Assembly (NCBI GenBank): GCA_947069175.1
Contig: CAMTDV010000028.1
Location: 70,292,157-70,356,156, forward strand
From: Scalesia atractyloides
Taxonomy: Eukaryota > Streptophyta > Magnoliopsida > Asterales > Asteraceae
Reading direction: 5' to 3'
DNA length: 64,000 bases
Shown in pieces: positions 47,144-57,710 of the stretch. Positions within the stretch are counted from its first letter, which is position 1, and each line of letters opens with the position of its first letter. The notes under the pieces are model-generated. The model was not told the origin of the DNA. It worked only from the letters and a program-made list of their open reading frames with translations, and made no database searches. A program made the position numbers and the translations under genes.

Positions 47144-49044
47144 TCATTCAACACTAGTACTGCCTCTTGTTCGATATCTGCGACCACTTTTCTGCAAGCT
47201 GCTACTTTTATCGGTTGCTACTTCAGGCTCATCTTCATCCATCATGCAAACCTCATCACTATCTGCAATACTAATGGAAACCGCTTTTTTGTCTTCATGT
47301 CCATCCGCCTTACTTTTCTTCATTGAAACATCACCTGACTTCTTTCTTGGAGTAAAAACTACTGACGTTAGAGAATCAGCGGAAACATCATCTTCTATCT
47401 CCATGGCAGCAGATCCCTTCTTCATTAAATTAAAAAATTCCGTATAAGCTTTTCGATTAGATTCTTCATCAACATTATCCAATGAATCAAAGGTATAACG
47501 CGTGTATTTTGACAGGTTGCGTACATAATCAGCAACGCTAGAACTTGATTCTGGAGGTTCATTCATCACTATCTGTTGTTTGGATTTCGTAGCAATTTTA
47601 TTTGATTCCTGAATGTTCTTCTCCGACACCTGCAAACCCAATTTTCTAGCGGATTCATCGTCTTCTTTGAGCCTGAGTTTTGCTGCTGTGTGATTTGCTC
47701 TGGGATCCCTGGTTACATCAGTTAATGAGCTGGGAAGCTCATTGGTGGAATCGATATCAACTTCATAATCATTAACGTCTTTCATGTAAAATCGATCTGC
47801 GGATTCTTCTTTACCTACAGCCACTTTGTCAAATGCATCTTCTTCTTCCTGCATCAAATTTAATTGAACCATATCAATCAATAAGTAACAGAAACCCTAA
47901 ACTGAAGAGTATGTTATCATGTTAGGCTCTCCCTGCATCAAACTTAATGAAATGAAATAAATCAAAAGGCAACAAAATTCCTAAACTGAGTATGTTATCA
48001 TACTAAGCTGAATGAAATCAATCAAAAAAATAACATAACACCCTAAACTAAAGAGTATGTTATCATGTTAAGCTTTAATAGAGTAAAATCGATCAAAATG
48101 TAACTGAAACCCTAAACTGAAGTATATGTTATCATGTTAAGCTCCTCCTGCATCAAATTAAATGAAATGAAATCGACCCAATAGTGACAGAAACCCTAAA
48201 CTAAAGAGTATGTTAATAAGTTAAACTTTAATAGAGTGAATCAATCAAAAAGTACAGAAACCCTAAACTGAAGAGTATGTTATCATGTTAAGCTCTTCCT
48301 GCATTAGATTTAATGGTATAAAATCAATCAAAAAGTAACAGAAACCCTAAACTTAAGTCTGAAATGTATGTTATCATGCTAAGTTCTTCCTGAATCAAAA
48401 TTAATGGTATAAAGTCAATCAAAAACTAACAAAAAACCTAAACTAAACAGTATGTTACTATGATAAGAACTTCCTGCATCAAAATTAACGGCATAAAATC
48501 AATCAAAAAGTAACAGAAAACCCTAACTGAAAATTATGTTATCATGTTAACAATCAAACGGTAACAGAAACCCTAAACCGATGAGAATTTCAACTCAATA
48601 CCAAATTAACATAACTCATATATTAGGTAATACCTCGTTATCGAGAGTGCAATCCATACCAACAGAAGTCCGAATATCCCACTCCTCATTGCTGTGATCT
48701 TCCGGTTTAGACAGTTGCGACTTCCGGTTATCATCATCATCATCATCTTCTTCGTCGTCATCAAGGTCTTGAATATCAGACTCCAGGTCTCGATTGGAAG
48801 CGTGGGGTTGGGAAACAAGGCCTTGGAGAAAGGGAGAATACGGTTTAGGGTTGTTGAGACGGTGAATGAGTTCATCGGTGTCTTTTTGGGGATCGATTTT
48901 GTCTTGGAGCCATTTGTGTCGTTCGATTTCTTCGTCTGTGAGGGACCAGAGAGAGTTCAGAGATGATGGAGGTTGGGATGAGGAAGAAGAAGCTTGGAGA
49001 GATCCGAAAGTTTTGTCGACTCGAGCATTGAAGCTGTCCTCCAT
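47144..49044 (-). CDS. TSSC4-like U5 snRNP assembly factor
   Basis: Two exons, 49044-48634 and 47848-47144, encode 371 residues; borders are GT/AG and phase 0. The N-terminus has FNARVDKTFGSL and LWSLTDEEIERHKW, followed by an acidic Asp/Glu run (DDDEEDDDDDD). The second exon has DPRANHTAAKLRLKEDD and VADYVRNLSKYTRYTFD, the signature of the TSSC4 family. In animals TSSC4 is a chaperone for U5 snRNP and tri-snRNP assembly; a splicing role in plants is inferred. The C-terminus is Lys/Ser-rich and probably disordered. The intron is made of tandem repeats that include acceptor-like copies. The start is the ATG before DSFNARVDK; no break was seen. Confidence 0.85.
47885..48600 (-). repeat. Degenerate tandem repeats filling the TSSC4-like intron
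   Basis: Seven to nine imperfect units, each carrying GAAACCCTAAACTGAAGAG, TATGTTATCATGTTAAGC and, in about five, CTTCCTGCATCAAA. On the minus strand the last motif is TTTGATGCAGG, the same as the true acceptor at 47849-47850. Each unit also contains the telo-box-like AAACCCTAA. Confidence 0.85.
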
Positions 49045-49087
49045 GGATGATCAATGGTGTTTGGTTTCTATGGACCGATATTTGTTC

Positions 49088-49101
49088 AGGGTTTAGGGTT
49101 T
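49088..49101 (-). promoter_or_regulatory. Telo-box upstream of the TSSC4-like gene
   Basis: The minus strand reads AAACCCTAAACCCT, about 45 bases before the start codon. Telo-boxes are common near the starts of plant ribosome and RNA-processing genes. Confidence 0.6.
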
Positions 49102-49289
49102 GTGCTTATGATAGTCGGTGAGGGAATTCTGTGTGCAATTTTGCCATTATCCATCACACATTTAAATATTACAATCAACCTTTTTAACTATTTTGTCTTT
49201 TAACACTACTCAGTTAAAAAAAACTTAACTTTCTTAAATTTTTTCTTTAGAATTTGAAGAGTTATGATCTCAAATCACGTTCAGACACG

Positions 49290-49900
49290 TGTTAAAAGGA
49301 TCACACCACTCTAAGTTGGCGTTCTCGTCACACGAGAGCATCTAGAAGGATCTAGAAGCTTCTGGAAAGGAACACCTGACGACAACAAGATGCTATCAGG
49401 AAACAAAAAGGACAATACGGGGACCAATAACGAGACGCCAGCAATGATTACGAGATCCTGGGAGGACAAGGCGACAATCAGTAAAATGGCAAGTTGGCTT
49501 GGAGCGAACAACTGTGTGCCACGTCACCTTAAGGCATGTCATTGTCTAAGGGGACAAGACGGATATTCCCTCTGGTCAGACAGCTGGCAAACATTGGCTA
49601 GCTGGCAGGTCACCTTCTCTCCTATTCTTCGACTATAAATAGAAGGCTCAATCCACAGGTTTAAGGGTTCAATTCTTTACTCTCTCACTACATACACACA
49701 CTTTATCCTCAGGACAATTACTTATTCTCACGCCGGATGGTGGTTACAAGGAGAACCCCCATCTCCTCCTCCTTGTGACAAGTCACCGGTGTTGTTCGTT
49801 TTGCATGATACTTGGAAAAGTTAGTCATCTGTCGAGTGAAGAACGGAGGTTGAACCCCTCATCGCGAGACAGTCCAGCTATTTAGCCTTAGTGCTATCTA
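49290..49900 (+). repeat. Tat-lineage LTR (plus copy)
   Basis: It starts TGTTAAAAGGATCACACC and matches the inverted copy at 39062-39659. It has a TATA motif (CTATAAATAG, about 49635-49644). A primer-site-like sequence and a gag start follow, so this is a 5' LTR. The exact 3' end is not clear; about 49900 is an estimate. Confidence 0.75.
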
Positions 49901-49912
49901 GTGTTTCTTTAT

Positions 49913-49928
49913 TGGCACCCACCGCACT
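49913..49928 (+). other. Primer binding site-like sequence of the Tat element
   Basis: TTGGCACCCACCGCAC resembles the GGCGCCCACCG-type primer site seen in Tat-lineage elements, with CG-to-CA decay. The lineage pattern is from memory. Confidence 0.5.
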
Positions 49929-49976
49929 TAAAACAACCATTTTCATATCTTTTCTTTTGAAAAACACTTTTCCGAT

Positions 49977-50068
49977 GGCTAATCCAAACTCTTCTTTCCA
50001 AGCCGACGGTGAATGTTCTCCGTTTGGACCGGTTGCGGAAACACACACGTCCAAAGCCACCAAAGGGA
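49977..50068 (+). pseudogene. Tat-element gag N-terminus, truncated
   Basis: A frame starts MANPNSSFQADGECSPFG and runs about 30 codons before it fuses with the truncated D LTR at about 50068. The downstream gag is missing. The rest of this element resumes at 60469 in the protease. Confidence 0.55.
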
Positions 50069-52071
50069 CAACAGCCCTTTTGGGCGGGTTTTTTTATTTT
50101 TTTTTTGTGTTTTTGAGACCTTTAATACTCACTTAAACCCCACCTAACTAACCCTAATCCTTTCCTTATAAAACCCAAGTGTTTTTCAAGCCTTTTTCCA
50201 CTTTCACAACTCCATAATCTCTCCAAAATCATCTCAAGAATGCTTGAAACTTCATAATTCGGGCAGATTGTATACCTCTTACAAAAGTGAGCATATCTTG
50301 TTCATTTCTTAACCAAATCATCTCATTCTTCTTCCTACTTGCTTGGATAAACTTTGGGTTGAATTCCTAGGGCTCTCCATGGAGAATCCAGACCTGGAAA
50401 TGCCCCAAAATGTCCGAGAACTTTCTGTTATGATTTAACTTTTCAAAAAACTTGTTAAATCTCATACTTTTCTCATTCATCCTAGTGTTCTTGAACTCCT
50501 AATCACATATATGAGTATGGGGACTAACCTAGGTTGTTAAACTTGTAAAATAGGAGTGTTTAATCACTCCAAACTTTCTGTTTTTAAAGAGCATTAAGCT
50601 CACAAGTGATGCAAGTTCTTAAACTTGTTCATGTGTGTCCACCAAGGAAGCTTGGGCTATCCTAACTTGAGACCACGCATCACTTGATGATTTTCATCAA
50701 GATCCCAAGATAGTTTGCTAGACTTAAAGTGTCACAACCCCACAAAGCCGTTGACGATTGTCCTCGTGTGCTCGTCGGGTTGTTGAATACTTGGCTACTT
50801 GGTATCTAGATGACACCTTATCATTCTTGTATAGTATATAGTTCTTGTACCCTCCTTGTTACCAATGGTAACTTGTGTAGTGGTGAACATAATCCGAGGT
50901 TCAAAGTGGATGGTTTAACCTCCCACCTCATACTTGACATACATGACACTAGAGGTTACAAAGTGGATGGTTCATCCTCCCACCTCCTACATGATTATAA
51001 TGATATATATAAATATATTATAATTCTAAAACCGAAACCTTGATAATGAACTTATAATCACCTATCAAGTTATTAAGTTCAACACTAAAGTATGTAATTC
51101 CTTGTCACGATTCTAATAGGTCCCGAACCTATGAAATCACATCCAACTCGTAAGAGTTACTATAGTGTTAAGAACGAGTGTTACATCTTAGTGAATACTT
51201 TCGTATCATAATACTTTATCAAACTTATGTTTAATCATGCACGAATACTCCTAATCTCCCGTTGAAACTCTATACTCATACGCCTTGTTTCCTCTTGTAG
51301 GATAATTCGGCGTCATCCTCGAACCAATGTCTTCACGGATTGTCAAGTGTAGAAAAGACTTAGCAAAACCGTGAGTACACTCGACCCACTTTGTTTATAA
51401 CACTTTTCGGGTGTAACATGTTTCCATATACAAAATCACGAACACTTAAACTTTATGAAACACACAAACGATCCCATATAAATGAAAGCTTGAATCTTAT
51501 ACTTGATGTTTGTCTTGGATATTCGTATTGTTATGCTTTAGTCATTAACTATTTTTAGCCTTCGTTTGACATGCTTAGCGCTATAGGAATTCACGCATCC
51601 ACCTCCATCGTGTTATTCGTGAGGTCATGTTAAAACATCGTGATTGCGTTAAGGGTTTGATTATTAGTATTGCATGCCTTGATATTGCTCTTGTATAGAT
51701 TTGGTTGCCATGTGGATTGTTTAAACTTATTCGTATACGTATGCTATGCCTAAACTTGTGTACTCGCCTTTGCTTTCGCATTGACATTATTTTAAAACAT
51801 GTTACAGGTTGAAGGAGATGATGCTATGAAAACAATATAGCAAGGACTAGATACACACAATTTAGATGTTAGGTTTAATGTCGATGTATCAATTTTGTTA
51901 TGACTTTGCAAATGTTATGTTGTTCTTTGTTTTGTTACATTGATGTATTTGACAATTCTTATGAAATGAAATATGGTTTAATTAATTATTGTCACTTAAT
52001 AATGTTGTGAGCAATGAGCAATCTCGTTTTCGTCTCATCCCGATGTTTCCGCCATCGGTTGGGGTGTGACA
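50069..52071 (+). repeat. Element D 5' LTR, 5'-truncated
   Basis: Aligns base-for-base with 58467-60468. It keeps the TATA motif (TTATAAAAC at 50166-50174), a donor at 50287 and an acceptor at 51807. It lacks the first ~755 bp, including the tRNA-like module present in the 3' LTR. Two small frames (50810-51043 plus; 51581-51787 minus) recur in the 3' LTR only because the LTRs are copies. Confidence 0.93.
50287..51807 (+). other. Putative leader intron in D 5' LTR
   Basis: A donor AAAA|GTGAGC lies about 115 bases after the TATA motif, and an acceptor ATGTTACAG|GT lies 264 bases before the LTR end. The same 1521-base interval is at 58684-60204. The matching C-family interval is 856-2432. Splicing is inferred only. 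Confidence 0.45.
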
Positions 52072-52075
52072 GACA

Positions 52076-52088
52076 TGGTATCAGAGCC
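52076..52088 (+). other. Primer binding site of element D
   Basis: TGGTATCAGAGCC lies four bases after the LTR end and matches the tRNA-Met site. Confidence 0.93.
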
Positions 52089-53093
52089 ATAACTATAGGG
52101 AATTAGGTAGAATTGCCATGTTCGACCTAGTCTATAGTTCTAAGTACCCGTTGTGACCATTCTTGATTATGCTTAAAACTTTATGCTTCCTACTTTGCTT
52201 CTCTCTTTCCTTTTGGTCTTAATACATATACATGGTGTCTTCCTAAGACACTTTCACACAATACACGTTTGGACGCTTGAAGACACTCGTAATATAAACG
52301 AGACGACTTCACTAAAATAGGTGTGAAAACCGCAATTTGGTGAACGACTCTCAATCCGCTATACTTATTCTTTTTGCACGCAATTATGCCATCGAGTTAG
52401 GAGTGAAATCCAAACCTTGATGGAAAATTTCCAACTCAAAACTCTAGTGGACCCTTACCAACGAATCGGAATTTGCTCTTCGTTTGGTAAGTACCAACCA
52501 CACTTAGGGTACGAAATCGTCAAGTTAGGGGTGAAACCCGCACCTTGTCGATTAAGTCCCATTCCTTGATTTTCTCTCTCGCCAAAGTCTCGATTTTCCG
52601 ATCGGTTAGAGACGTGTAGTAACTGGAAGGGTAAAATGTCGTTAGTCGCTTCTCGATGAGAGCATTTTACCTATAGGCCAAAGCATGTTTCTCTAATTCG
52701 AAAAGATCTTCGATTCACTTTGGAATTGTCGACGATTCTCTACCCGAATCATTCCCATGTTTTACGAGCCTATTCTTTTTATGTGACTCAAATTTTATGT
52801 GTTTTAATACTTGTTACCTCGTTCATTTCAAATCGTTACACACTCGCACGTTTATCGCAATCAGAAACAATACTAATCCTCATGAACAAACTAAATTTAT
52901 ACTCTTTATTTGTATTCATACGTGAGTATACATGTTATACTTGTTGAACTCATGCAAACTATGTGAACCATACTTGATGAACACATGCTTCTTATGTGAA
53001 ACTTATGTGAATTTTATTAATACTCATGCATGCAAAACCTATTTTCTTTATTACAATCAAGTCTCATGCTTTTGTCTTGTTTACAACCTCTAG
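52089..53093 (+). other. Element D untranslated leader
   Basis: About 1 kb between primer site and gag. It has no recognised coding frame or repeat. Confidence 0.7.
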
Positions 53094-56000
53094 ATGCCTC
53101 CTTTCCGTAACTCGTTGAACCGCCTCAAGAAGTCCAAGAAGACGGATTCCTAGAAGGAATCCAACAACGAGGACTCGATATCGAAGCAAGAACTGATTGG
53201 ACTCGTTTCGGAGCAAATGGCCGGGCAATTGGCTAAGATCATACCTGACATTGTTAGCCAAATCCACACCGTACACGCCGAAGCCACACCTAAATCATCC
53301 GCTGATTCCAAAGCCGATACCCCCAAACCATCTTACCAATTCAAGCATTTCATGGCTTGTAATCCAGTGGAATTCACTGGCATGGACGGTGTTACCGCCA
53401 TGATCAATTGGTTTGATTCAATGGAGCTTATCTTCCTTCAGGGCGGCTGCCTTGAGGAACTCCGAACCCTTAATGCCACCGGGGTCTTCCGCAAGAGAGC
53501 CCTCGAGTGGTGGACCACCGAACGAAACACGCGTGGCAACGAAGCAGCCCATACGATGACTTGGGAAGAGCTTAAGGAGCTCATGAAGGAGCAATTCTGT
53601 CCTCCCCATGAGACCCAGAAACTTGAAACGAGTTCTGGAATCTCACACAACAGGGGAGCGACGCTGAAGGATTGATTGCGCGCTTTAAACAGTTAAGTAT
53701 CATTTGCCCTGGGCAAGTCGATACTTTTCCCAAGTCAATCACCAAGCTCATCCGTTGCCTCTCACCGGTGATCATGAACCATGTAGCCGCAGCCAACCCG
53801 AAAACCCTCGAGGAAGCCTATGCCATAACCCTCCAACTCAACCATAACTGCATCCTTCAGGGGGCCTACGACAAGGTCCCTACGAAGCATGCACACCAAG
53901 CCATTGCCAACACCACCGAATCACCTACCCCTCCAGCCAAAAATCCCCACAACAAGAACAAGAAGCGGAAGGCTTCTTCTCAAAACAATGTTGTCGTTAC
54001 TCCACCTACCCAAAACACCAACCAACCTGGACAAGGTTACATTGGCTCTCACCCCAAGTGTACCACTTGCAACTACCATCACCCTGTTGGCACCTCATGC
54101 CGAAAATGTGCCAACTGTAATAGGTTGGGACACCTCTCCAACTACTGTCGCCTACCCCAGAACCAGCAAACCCAAGCCCTTTTACCCAATCCTAACCTAA
54201 ACCGCCAAACCCAAGCTACACCTGGTCGAACCTGCTACAATTGTGGCGATCCTAACCATTTCGCCAACGTTTGCCCGAAACGCACCAACAACCAGCAACA
54301 ACAACAAACCAAACCTGCGAAAGGACGAGCTTTCGTTCTCACCTCAGCTCAAGCCCAAAGTTCGAATGATGTCATCACTGGTACGTTCCTTGTGAACCAT
54401 ATCTATGCTACTTGTCTGTTTGATACTGGCGCGGATAGAAGTTTTGTATCCGTTGAATTTGAACCCTTGCTTAAGTGCGAACGAACTAAAATGCCTAATC
54501 CTTTTGCTGTCGAAGTCGCTAATGGTAAGACCATCTCCGTTGACTCTGTTCTTTCTGGTTGCTCCCTAATCTTAAACGATCATAGGTTTTCCATCGACCT
54601 CATACCTATGCAAATGGTAGCTTTGACGTCATAGTAGGCATGGACTGGCTTAAGCGAGTTCGTGCTGAAGTCGTTTGTTCTGAGAAATTCATTCGCCTTC
54701 CCCTACCTCAAGGTGACTCTTTACACGTCTATGGTGAGAAACCTTCTAAGGGTCTCAAGCTTATGTCGTGCATCAAAGCGAACAAGTACTTGCGTAAGGA
54801 GTACTTTGCCTTTCTCGCCCATGTTGTGGAAAAGAAAGACAAAGGTCCTAGCATAAGTGATGGTCCTGTCGTTTGTGAGTTCCCTTCTGTTTTCCCCGAG
54901 GATCTCCCTGGTCCTCCGCCTCCTCGAGCTGTCGATTTTCGTATTGACCTCATTCCTGGCGCAACTCCTGTTGCGAAGGCTCCCTATCGTTTAGCACCCT
55001 CGGAGATGCAAGAGCTATCAAGCCAACTTCAAGAGCTTCTTGATAAAGGCTTTATACGCCCTAGTACTTCCCCTTGGGGCGCTCCCGTGTTGTTCGTCAA
55101 GAAGAAAGATGGGTCTTTTCGGATGTGCATTGATTATCGTGAGCTTAATAAACTTACAGTCAAAAACTGATACCCACTTCCTCGTATTGACGATCTCTTC
55201 GATCGATTGCAAGGCGCGAAGTGCTTTTCAAAGGTTGATCTCCGTTCTGGCTATCATCAACTTCGGGTTTCCGAGGAAAATGTACCCAAAACCGCATTTT
55301 GCACACGTTATGGACACTACGAGTTCGTGGTCATGCCTTTTGGTTTGACCAATGCTCCTGCAGTGTTTATGAATCTCATGAACCGTGTGTGTAAGCCTTT
55401 GCTCGATCATTTCGTCATTGTATTCATCGACGATATCCTAATCTACTCCAAGACGAAAGAAGAACATAGACGACATTTGCGTCTTATTCTTCAGCTTTTG
55501 CAAACCGAACGTCTTTATGCCAAATTCTCCAAGTGTGAATTTTGGCTAAAAGAGGTTCAATTATTAGGTCACACCGTCAATGAACTTGGTATTCATGATG
55601 ACCCTGTAAAGATAAAAGCTGTGAAGAATTGGATTGCACCTAAGTCGCCCTCTGAAATTCGTTCGTTTCTTGGCCGCTGGGCATTATTGCCGTTTCATCT
55701 CGAACTTCTAGAAGATTGCCGTTCCTTTGACTTCGTTGACTCAAAAAGATAAACCTTTTGTTTGGGGTCCCGAACAAGAGGAATCTTTCCAACGCTCAAG
55801 GACATGCTTTGTAATGCTCCTATTCTCACTCTCCCCGATGGGAACGATGATTTCGTCGTGTATTGCGATGCCTCTAACCAGGGTCTTGGTTGCGTTCTCA
55901 TGCAACGGGACAAAGTAATCGCTTACGCGTCGAGACAACTCAAAATTCATGAGAAAAACTATATTACTCACAACCTTGAACTTGGTGCAGTTGTTTTTGC

Positions 56001-57676
56001 GTTAAAGATTTGGCGACACTACCTTTATGGTACAAAGTGTACGGTCTTTACCGACCATAAGAGCCTCCAACACATCTTTGATCAAAAGGAACTCAACACG
56101 CGTCAACGTCGTTGGGTAGAATTGTTAAACGACTACGACTGCGATATCCGCTACCACCCTGGTAAGGCGAATGTCGTGGCCGATGCACTTAGTCGTAAGA
56201 CTCATGTCAAGAGTGCTCGTTGCTACCAAATCATGGGAAAACTCAATGAGTTGATTCGACAAGCACAATTTGCCGTCATTAACGAGGGTAACCTCGATAA
56301 CAAGTTGAATTATGGAATCGAAAACCCACTCGAAGCTAAGCCTGATGGTATTCTTTACTACCATAGTCGCATTTGGATTCCCGATCGTCTCAATCTTCGG
56401 ACTACCTTGATGGACGAAGCTCACAAATCCCGATACTCCGTTAATCCTGGAGCTGATAAGATGTATCATGACTTGCCCCATCCTATTGGTGGCCTGGAAT
56501 GAAACGTGATATCGCTCTCTACGTCTCCAAATGCCTTACATGTTCCAAAGTCAAGGCAGAACATCAACGTCCCTCCGGTTTGCTCGAACAACCAAAAATT
56601 CCGGTCTGGAAATGGGAGAGCATAGCCATGGATGTCATCACGAAATTGCCTCGTACCTCGTCTGGTCACGACAGCATTTGGGTTATCATCGGTCGTTTGA
56701 CCAAATCCGCACACTTCCTCGCCATTCGTGAAGATTACAAAGTCGAGAAACTGGCTCGTATCTACACGAGTGAAATCATTAGTCGTCACGGTACTCCTCT
56801 TGATATTATTTCTGATCGTGATGCTCGTTTCACTTCTCGCCTTTGGCAAACTTTCCAATCCGCCCTTGGCACTCGTTTGAATTTTAGCACCGCTTTTCAT
56901 CCTCAATCTGACGGTCAGACCGAGCGTATTATTCAAACTCTAGAGGATATGCTTCGATCATGCGTAATCGATTTTGGCGGCAACTGGATTTGCACTTACC
57001 CTTGGTAGAATTCTCGTACAACAACAGCTATCACGCAAGTATTCAAATGGCTCCATTTGAAGCACTATATGGTCGCAAATGTCGTTCGCCTATTTGTTGG
57101 CACGAGATCGGAGACGTACAACTCACCGGTTCCGAACTTATACAAGAGACGACGGACAAGATCCTACAGATTCGTGACAACTTGCTCAAAGCTCGAAGCC
57201 GACAAAAGAGCTATGCTGATAGAAGACGCAGACCTTTGGAATTCGACATAGGTGACCACGTACTTCTCAAGGTTGCACCTTGGAAATGTGTTGTTCGTTT
57301 TGGTAAGAAAGGCAAACTCGCTCCTCGCTATGTGGGTCCTTTCAAGATTCTCGAAAGGATAGGCATGGTAGCGTATCGACTGGATCTACCTCAAACGCTC
57401 AGCAATGTTCATCCTGTGTTTCATGTTTCGAATTTGAAGAAGTGTCTAGCCGAAGAAGGACTTCAAGTTCCACTCGAAGATCTTCAAATCAATGATACTT
57501 TGCACTTCGTGGAGAAACCGGCCGAAATCATGGACCGAGGAACCAAGCAACTAAGGCGCAGTCGTATTCCTATTGTCAAGGTTCGATGGGAAGGTAAACG
57601 TGGCGTCGAATTCACTTGGGAACTTGAAAGTGATATGAAGACTAAGTATCCGTATCTCTTCGTTACATCTTCCTAA
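53094..57676 (+). pseudogene. Element D gag-pol polyprotein, broken by stops and single-base shifts
   Basis: Gag starts at ATG 53094 (MPPFRNSLNRLKK). Order: capsid (FKHFMACNPVEFTGMDG); zinc knuckles CANCNRLGHLSNYC and CYNCGDPNHFANVC; protease DTGAD near 54422; RT with FIDD near 55427; RNase H (YCDASNQGLG, TDHKSLQ); integrase (CLTC, MDVITKLP, SDRDARF, DGQTE); and a chromodomain-like tail ending at 57676. Stops occur at 53151 and 55168. Apparent one-base losses lie near 53630, 54617, 55675-55730, 55790, 56480 and 56988. It resembles element A closely but belongs to a different family by LTR. It is non-autonomous as written. Confidence 0.93.
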
Positions 57677-57692
57677 ATTTCGGGACGAAATT

Positions 57693-57710
57693 TCCTAAAG
57701 GAGGGGAGAC
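57693..57710 (+). other. Polypurine tract (element D)
   Basis: AAAGGAGGGGAGAC ends just before the 3' LTR start. Confidence 0.8.

Noticed and set aside
47885..48600. Interstitial telomere sequence
   Set aside because: AAACCCTAA occurs once per larger unit, not as a telomeric run.
50810..51043. 77-codon frame repeated at 59207-59440, and 68-codon frame repeated at 51581-51787 and 59978-60184
   Set aside because: They lie in the non-coding LTR of element D and are identical because the LTRs are recent copies.
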